Below are positions 59,943 through 64,000 of a DNA stretch of 64,000 nt, in pieces (the first letter of the stretch is position 1; every line of letters starts with the position of its first letter). Location: NCBI RefSeq assembly GCF_003050705.1, contig NZ_QAOG01000003.1:124001-188000 (forward strand), given 5' to 3'. This DNA is from Sphingomonas aurantiaca. GTDB taxonomy: Bacteria > Pseudomonadota > Alphaproteobacteria > Sphingomonadales > Sphingomonadaceae. The position numbers and the translations under genes were made by a program. The notes under the pieces are model-generated. The model was not told the origin of the DNA. It was given only the letters and a program-made list of their open reading frames with translations, and searched no databases.

Positions 59943-60628
59943 GGTCGGCCCTTACGGAAATTTCGGGTGTGGAAATAATGCGTCGCCATCGCCGCGCCCA
60001 GAACCGGGGCGGCGATGTTGAGGATCGGAACCACGAACAGCCCGGTGTTCGCAAGCCCCAGCACGAACCGCCCGCCCCTCGTCGTCGCACGCCAGCCCCG
60101 CATCGCCGCCGCATCCATGTGCCGCGCCGCCACCATGTCCCCCAAGTCGCGCCCGAGCAGCCAGCCATTGACGAGGAAGAACGCCGCGGCGGTGCCCACC
60201 CCGGTGACGAGCAACGCGATATAGACGGGCAACATCAGCAGGTTGACCAGCACGACGCGCGCCGCGGAGCGGAGGCCCATCGCCAGGCTGCGCGCGAAGG
60301 CGACGGGGCGCGCGGTCCGCAACGCCTCGGGATAATGCCGCGCCTCGACCGCCTCGACGACCTCGTCCGCGAAGACCCCGACGACCGCGATCGCGACCGC
60401 GCGAAACAACAGCCACAGCGCGAGGATCGTGACGAACAAGGCAAACACCGCGGCGAGGCCGTCGGTATGCCAGCCAAGCCACGCCGCCAACGCCGCCTGC
60501 GTTCCCCACCATGTCGCAATTCCGAGCAACGCGAAGACGAGCAGCGTGACGAGCATCGACTTCACGAACACGCGCAGGACCGGCGGATCGGTGAGCTGGC
60601 CGAGCGAGAGGAGGAGGGCGCGGATCAT
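59939..60628 (-). CDS. EI24-domain membrane protein (CysZ-like fold)
   Basis: A 229-residue inner-membrane protein with four or five spans, including VFVKSMLVTLLVFALLGIAT and NLLMLPVYIALLVTGVGTAA. The NGWLLGRDL and VAARHMD segments in the second half are typical of EI24/etoposide-induced-2.4 family members. CysZ, a relative, moves sulfate; a substrate here is not known. It is coupled to the lipoprotein gene downstream. Confidence 0.82.
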   Translation of the reverse strand: MIRALLLSLGQLTDPPVLRVFVKSMLVTLLVFALLGIATWWGTQAALAAWLGWHTDGLAAVFALFVTILALWLLFRAVAIAVVGVFADEVVEAVEARHYPEALRTARPVAFARSLAMGLRSAARVVLVNLLMLPVYIALLVTGVGTAAAFFLVNGWLLGRDLGDMVAARHMDAAAMRGWRATTRGGRFVLGLANTGLFVVPILNIAAPVLGAAMATHYFHTRNFRKGRP

Positions 60629-60707
60629 GATGCGGGGATGGCGCGCGGTGGTGGGAAGGTCAACGCGGCTTTGGTGGCATGGGGCTCCGGGCGTCCGACA
60701 CCTTATA

Positions 60708-60783
60708 GTTCCCCCGCGGACGCGGGGGGCCAGCTAAACCACGCACACCGCCCGAGACCCTGGCCCCCCGCGTTCGCGACGGA
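60708..60783. repeat. Class III-like palindromic repeat
   Basis: TTCCCCCGCGGACGCGGGGG, a middle of about 25 bp, then GGCCCCCCGCGTTCGCGACG. More diverged than the copies at 19121 and 54275. Confidence 0.7.
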
Positions 60784-60862
60784 ACAGAAGAGAAAGCAGG
60801 ATGCTGCTGCATCGTCACTACCTGCCAGCGAAGCTCACGAAATTACGGAAATCCCCTCAGGG

Positions 60863-60971
60863 CCACCACCCCGGCGAAGGCCGGGGCCCAATTGGAAAGG
60901 TCGTCGTGACGCAGCGATGCCCGTCGCCATGATCGTTCCCCAATTGGGCCCCGGCCTTCGCCGGGGTGGTG
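60863..60971. repeat. Class II palindromic repeat
   Basis: Arms CCACCACCCCGGCGAAGGCC and GGCCTTCGCCGGGGTGGTG with CCCAATTGG boxes inside each. Nearly identical arms to the copy at 45344. Confidence 0.87.
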
Positions 60972-61095
60972 CAGATCCGATTGCGTGGCATCGCGTGTCG
61001 GCGGAGAGCACGGCCCCCCATCCCCCCACACCAGTTGCACCAATCCCCCCCGCCATTTACGGCATAGGCTTTCCCATACCGCCCGGAGACTCCCC

Positions 61096-62094
61096 TTGAG
61101 CACCCCCACCTACGACGTGGTCGCGATCGGCAATGCCATCGTCGACATCCTTGCCTCCGCCGACGATGCGTTCATCGCCGAGATCGGCGTCGCCAAGGGC
61201 TCGATGCAGCTGATGTTCTCGTCGGAGGAGGCCGACGCGCTCTACGCCAAGATGGGCCCCGGCATGGAGATTTCGGGCGGCTCGGCGGCCAACACGGTCG
61301 CCGGCGTCGCCGCGCTCGGCGGCAAGTGCGGGTTCATCGGCCAGGTCGCCGACGACCAGCTCGGCCAGGTCTTCGCGCATGACGTCCGCAGCATTGGTAT
61401 CGAGTTCGCCACGCCGGTCCGCGCGGGCGACCCGACCACCGGCCGCTGCCTCATCTTCGTGACGCCCGATGGCCAGCGGACGATGAACACCTTCCTCGGT
61501 GCAGGCCAGTTCCTCCCCGCCGCGGCGATCGACACGGCGATGATCGCCGACAGCGCGATCCTGTATCTCGAGGGCTATCTCTGGGATCCCGAAGAGCCGC
61601 GCGCCGCGATGCGCGCCGCGATCGATTGCGCCCGCGGGGCAGGCCGCAAGGTCGCCTTCACGCTCAGCGACGTGTTCTGCATCTCGCGTCACGGCGGCGA
61701 TTTCCGCCAGCTGCTGTCGGACGGCCTGATCGACATCCTGTTCGCCAACGAGAGCGAACTGGCAGCACTCGCCGAGACCGAGGATTTCGACGCAGCGGTC
61801 GCCAAGATCTCGGCGCAGGTGCCGACCCTGGTCGTCACGCGCGGCGAGCACGGTGCGTGCGCGATCCAGAACGGCGCGCGCGCCGAGGTCAAGGCCGAGC
61901 CGATCGCCAAGGTCGTCGACACGACCGGCGCGGGCGACCTGTTCGCGGCTGGCTTCCTCCACGGCCAGGCGCAGGGCTACGACCTGAACGCCTCGCTGAA
62001 GCTGGGTGCGGTCTGCGCAGCCGAGATCATCAGCCATGTCGGCGCGCGCCCGATGGTCGACATGAAGGCGCTCGCCGCCAAGCATATCGGCTGA
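61096..62094 (+). CDS. PfkB-family sugar/nucleoside kinase, adenosine-kinase-like
   Basis: Ribokinase-fold kinase, 332 residues from TTG 61096 (GGAG 7 nt before), giving LSTPTYDVVAIGNAIVDILA. No ATG is available before residue 34. PfkB motifs: SGGSAANTVAGVAALG near residue 60 and DTTGAGDLFAAGFL with the catalytic Asp at D281. The overall pattern (NAIVDILASADD, ISRHGGDFRQLL) matches bacterial adenosine-kinase-like proteins; ribokinase-type sugars are the alternative. A strong terminator follows. Confidence 0.9.
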   Translation: MSTPTYDVVAIGNAIVDILASADDAFIAEIGVAKGSMQLMFSSEEADALYAKMGPGMEISGGSAANTVAGVAALGGKCGFIGQVADDQLGQVFAHDVRSIGIEFATPVRAGDPTTGRCLIFVTPDGQRTMNTFLGAGQFLPAAAIDTAMIADSAILYLEGYLWDPEEPRAAMRAAIDCARGAGRKVAFTLSDVFCISRHGGDFRQLLSDGLIDILFANESELAALAETEDFDAAVAKISAQVPTLVVTRGEHGACAIQNGARAEVKAEPIAKVVDTTGAGDLFAAGFLHGQAQGYDLNASLKLGAVCAAEIISHVGARPMVDMKALAAKHIG

Positions 62095-62177
62095 GCCCAA
62101 GGCCCCCTCAATCCTCCCCTTGGCGGGGGAAGATCAGGGAGGGGGACCGCCGCCGTTACGGTGCGCAGGCCCGGACA

Positions 62178-62219
62178 CAAAAAAAGGGCCGCGGGAGTTT
62201 CCTCCCGCGGCCGTTTTTG
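62178..62219. terminator. Bidirectional terminator
   Basis: A perfect 11-bp stem (GGCCGCGGGAG with CTCCCGCGGCC, 62187-62197 and 62202-62212), loop TTTC, then GTTTTT on the right and an A-run on the left. It serves the converging PfkB and permease genes. Confidence 0.9.
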
Positions 62220-62238
62220 CGTCCCGGATCACCCAGGA

Positions 62239-63798
62239 TCAGTGGTGGGTCGGTCCGACATATTCGCCCATTTCGGGGCCCGCTTCGTCGTCCAGCCCGT
62301 GATAGAGCCGGCTGTTGCGCATCCCGTACGCGAAATACATCGCGATCGCGGCCAGCGTGTACCAGAAGAAGAACACCAGCACGCGCCACTCGACCGTCAG
62401 GATCAGCGCGCCGCACGCGACGATGCCGAGCGCCGGCAGCACCGGGTAGAGAGGCACCTTGAAGCCGCGCGGGATCTCCGGATGCGTGCGCCGCAGCCAG
62501 ATCACCGACAGGCAGACGATCGCGAACGCGGCGAGCGTACCGACCGAGGTCATGTCGCCGAGCACGTTGATGTCGAAGAACCCGGCCGCGAACGCGGTGA
62601 TGATCCCGACGGCCAGCGTGTTGACCCACGGCGTCTTGAACTTCTTGTGGACGGTCGCGAACACGCGCGGCAGCAGGCCGTCGCGCGCCATCGTGTAGAA
62701 GATGCGCGTCTGGCCGTACATCAGCACCAGCACGACCGAGGTCAGGCCGATGATCGCGCCCGCCTTGATGATCTGCGCGAACCACGCCCATTGCGGGCCC
62801 AGCGCGTCGACCGCGACCGCGACCGGATCGGGAACGTTCAGTTCCTTGTAGTTCACGATCAGCGTCATCACGATCGAGACGAGGATATACAGGATCGTGC
62901 AGACGACGAGGCTGCCGATGATGCCGACCGGCATGTCCTTCTTCGGATCCTTGGCCTCCTGGCCCGCGGTCGAGACCGCCTCGAAACCGATATAGGCGAA
63001 GAACACGATCGAGGCCGCGCGGAACACGCCGCCCCAGCCGAACTCGCCCTTGTCGCCAGTCGAGGGCGGGATGAACGGGTCCCAGTTCTGCTTCAGCGTG
63101 TCGTAATGCTGGATCACGAACCAGCCGCAGATCAGGATGAACGCGATGATCACGGTCATCTTGATCGCGACGATCACGTTGTTGACCTTCGCGCTCTCCG
63201 ACACGCCGACCACCAGCAGGCACGACAGCGCGATGCAGATCAGGAAGGCGGGCAGGTTGAACAGATATTCGACCGGGGCGCCGTTGACGAGGATGTCGAC
63301 ACCGGCCTTCTGGACGTGATGGCCGGTCGGGCCGGTCAGCTCGACCGGGATGACGACGCCGTAATCGCCCAGCAGGCTGACGACATAGCCCGCCCAGCCG
63401 ACCGCGACGACCGAGGCCGCCAGCCCGTATTCGAGCAGCAGCAGCGCGCCCATGATCCACGCGGCGAACTCGCCGATGGTCGTGTAGCTATAGGTATAGG
63501 CCGATCCGGAGACGGGCAGCGTCGACGACAGCTCGGCATAGCAAAGCCCGGCGAGCGCGCAGACGATGCCTGCGACGAGGAACGAGAGGAGCACCGCGGG
63601 GCCGGCATGCAGCGCGGCGGCATTGCCGGTCCGCACGAAGATGCCCGCGCCGATGATGCAGCCGATGCCGAGGAACACCAGGTTCCAGGCACCGAGCGTG
63701 CGCTTGAGTTCGCTGGTCTGCGTCTCACGCTGTACCTGCTCCACCGTCTTGCGGAGCGTCATACGCGACAGCAGACCCATTGCGGGTCGAGTGGCCAT
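62239..63798 (-). CDS. APC-family amino acid permease
   Basis: Inner-membrane amino acid transporter, 519 residues from ATG 63798 (GGGAG upstream). About 12 or more spans; span 1 has the substrate-binding FLGIGCIIGAGIFVRTG, followed by LCYAELSSTLPVSGSAYTY. A further signature is YIGFEAVSTAGQEAKDPKKD. It resembles the cationic amino acid transporter (CAT/YfnA-like) branch. Substrate unproven. Confidence 0.92.
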   Translation of the reverse strand: MATRPAMGLLSRMTLRKTVEQVQRETQTSELKRTLGAWNLVFLGIGCIIGAGIFVRTGNAAALHAGPAVLLSFLVAGIVCALAGLCYAELSSTLPVSGSAYTYSYTTIGEFAAWIMGALLLLEYGLAASVVAVGWAGYVVSLLGDYGVVIPVELTGPTGHHVQKAGVDILVNGAPVEYLFNLPAFLICIALSCLLVVGVSESAKVNNVIVAIKMTVIIAFILICGWFVIQHYDTLKQNWDPFIPPSTGDKGEFGWGGVFRAASIVFFAYIGFEAVSTAGQEAKDPKKDMPVGIIGSLVVCTILYILVSIVMTLIVNYKELNVPDPVAVAVDALGPQWAWFAQIIKAGAIIGLTSVVLVLMYGQTRIFYTMARDGLLPRVFATVHKKFKTPWVNTLAVGIITAFAAGFFDINVLGDMTSVGTLAAFAIVCLSVIWLRRTHPEIPRGFKVPLYPVLPALGIVACGALILTVEWRVLVFFFWYTLAAIAMYFAYGMRNSRLYHGLDDEAGPEMGEYVGPTHH

Positions 63799-63900
63799 CA
63801 ATTCTCCCTTGGCCGCCCCCCGGCGGCGCGGTCGTTCAATAAAGCGGCGAGCCTAATGGCAATTTTATTACGTGCAACGCTTTAGTGCGGCCAAGCTGGC

Positions 63901-64000
63901 CTATCGCGCGAGCATCGGCCCGAGCGGGCGTCCGGCAAAGACATGAACATGCAGATGCGGCACTTCCTGGTGACCGTCCTGGCCGATGTTCGCGAGCAGG
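63901..64000 (-). CDS. C-terminal end of a HIT-family hydrolase (partial)
   Basis: The last 32 codons of a frame that enters from beyond the window end and stops at TAG (complement of 63901-63903). It reads NIGQDGHQEVPHLHVHVFAG and then RPLGPMLAR. The triad HLHVH is the HIT motif of HinT-type nucleotide phosphoramidases. Convergent or independent of the permease gene; 102 bp separate it from that gene's start. Confidence 0.85.
   Translation of the reverse strand, partial: LLANIGQDGHQEVPHLHVHVFAGRPLGPMLAR

Larger units (their letters stand above)
60629..61095. other. Gap between the EI24 and PfkB genes, filled by repeats
   Basis: A 467-bp stretch with no gene. It contains a class III-like repeat (60708-60783) and a class II repeat (60863-60971). 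The 120 bp before the PfkB start should carry its promoter; no clear hexamers were found. Confidence 0.7.

Overview
The window is high-GC alphaproteobacterial DNA that looks like a Sphingomonas-type chromosome. I see twin-arginine-exported sugar hydrolases, a TorF-type porin beside kdp, an lpiA/acvB-like lysyl-lipid pair, and dispersed palindromic repeats whose translation gives runs such as RHPDESQDP and FSREGGSP. No tRNA, rRNA, CRISPR array, insertion sequence or phage gene was recognised. The species assignment is an inference from gene content.

Layout. 1-11247: a plus-strand operon of glycoside hydrolases (end of a probable GH20, then GH2 beta-mannosidase, GH3 with PA14, GH125, GH92, GH29). 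The genes are joined by 4-bp start/stop overlaps. The set matches the steps needed to dismantle plant-type N-glycans and resembles the Xanthomonas campestris nix cluster. 11445-13963: an FAD/NAD(P)-binding oxidoreductase overlapping nhaA. 14092-23125: a TorF-type porin, a 27-residue membrane peptide, kdpF, kdpA, kdpB, kdpC, kdpD and kdpE, all on the plus strand. 23378-27018: a small membrane protein and the opgD-opgH pair for osmoregulated periplasmic glucans. nhaA, kdp and opg together make 12.8-27.0 kb an ion and osmotic adaptation block.

27063-33693 is a minus-strand efflux operon (marR, FUSC pump, DUF1656, HlyD adaptor, outer-membrane lipoprotein, DHA2 pump) behind a perfect palindromic operator. 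34014-39623 holds, on the minus strand, a ModE-like regulator, a thymidylate-kinase-like protein, mprF, a DUF2147 protein, a VirJ/AcvB-like lipase and a chorismate mutase. 39752-48751 is mainly housekeeping: long-chain polyprenyl diphosphate synthase, glycine-zipper protein, cation diffusion facilitator, mutS, maeB and a short-chain dehydrogenase. 48880-53985 carries a second dehydrogenase, a GPH-type sugar transporter, an M1 peptidase and a CHAP amidase. 54378-63903 carries an exported MsrB, a CYP153-like P450, an ABC-2 exporter, queG, a lipoprotein/EI24 pair, an adenosine-kinase-like PfkB protein, an APC permease and the end of a HIT protein.

The most unusual signal is a set of at least four kinds of palindromic repeat. 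One kind sits in frame just after the start codon of two operon genes (the GH3 gene and the outer-membrane efflux gene), where it is apparently translated or supplies a new start codon. Two different kinds sit side by side between kdpB and kdpC.
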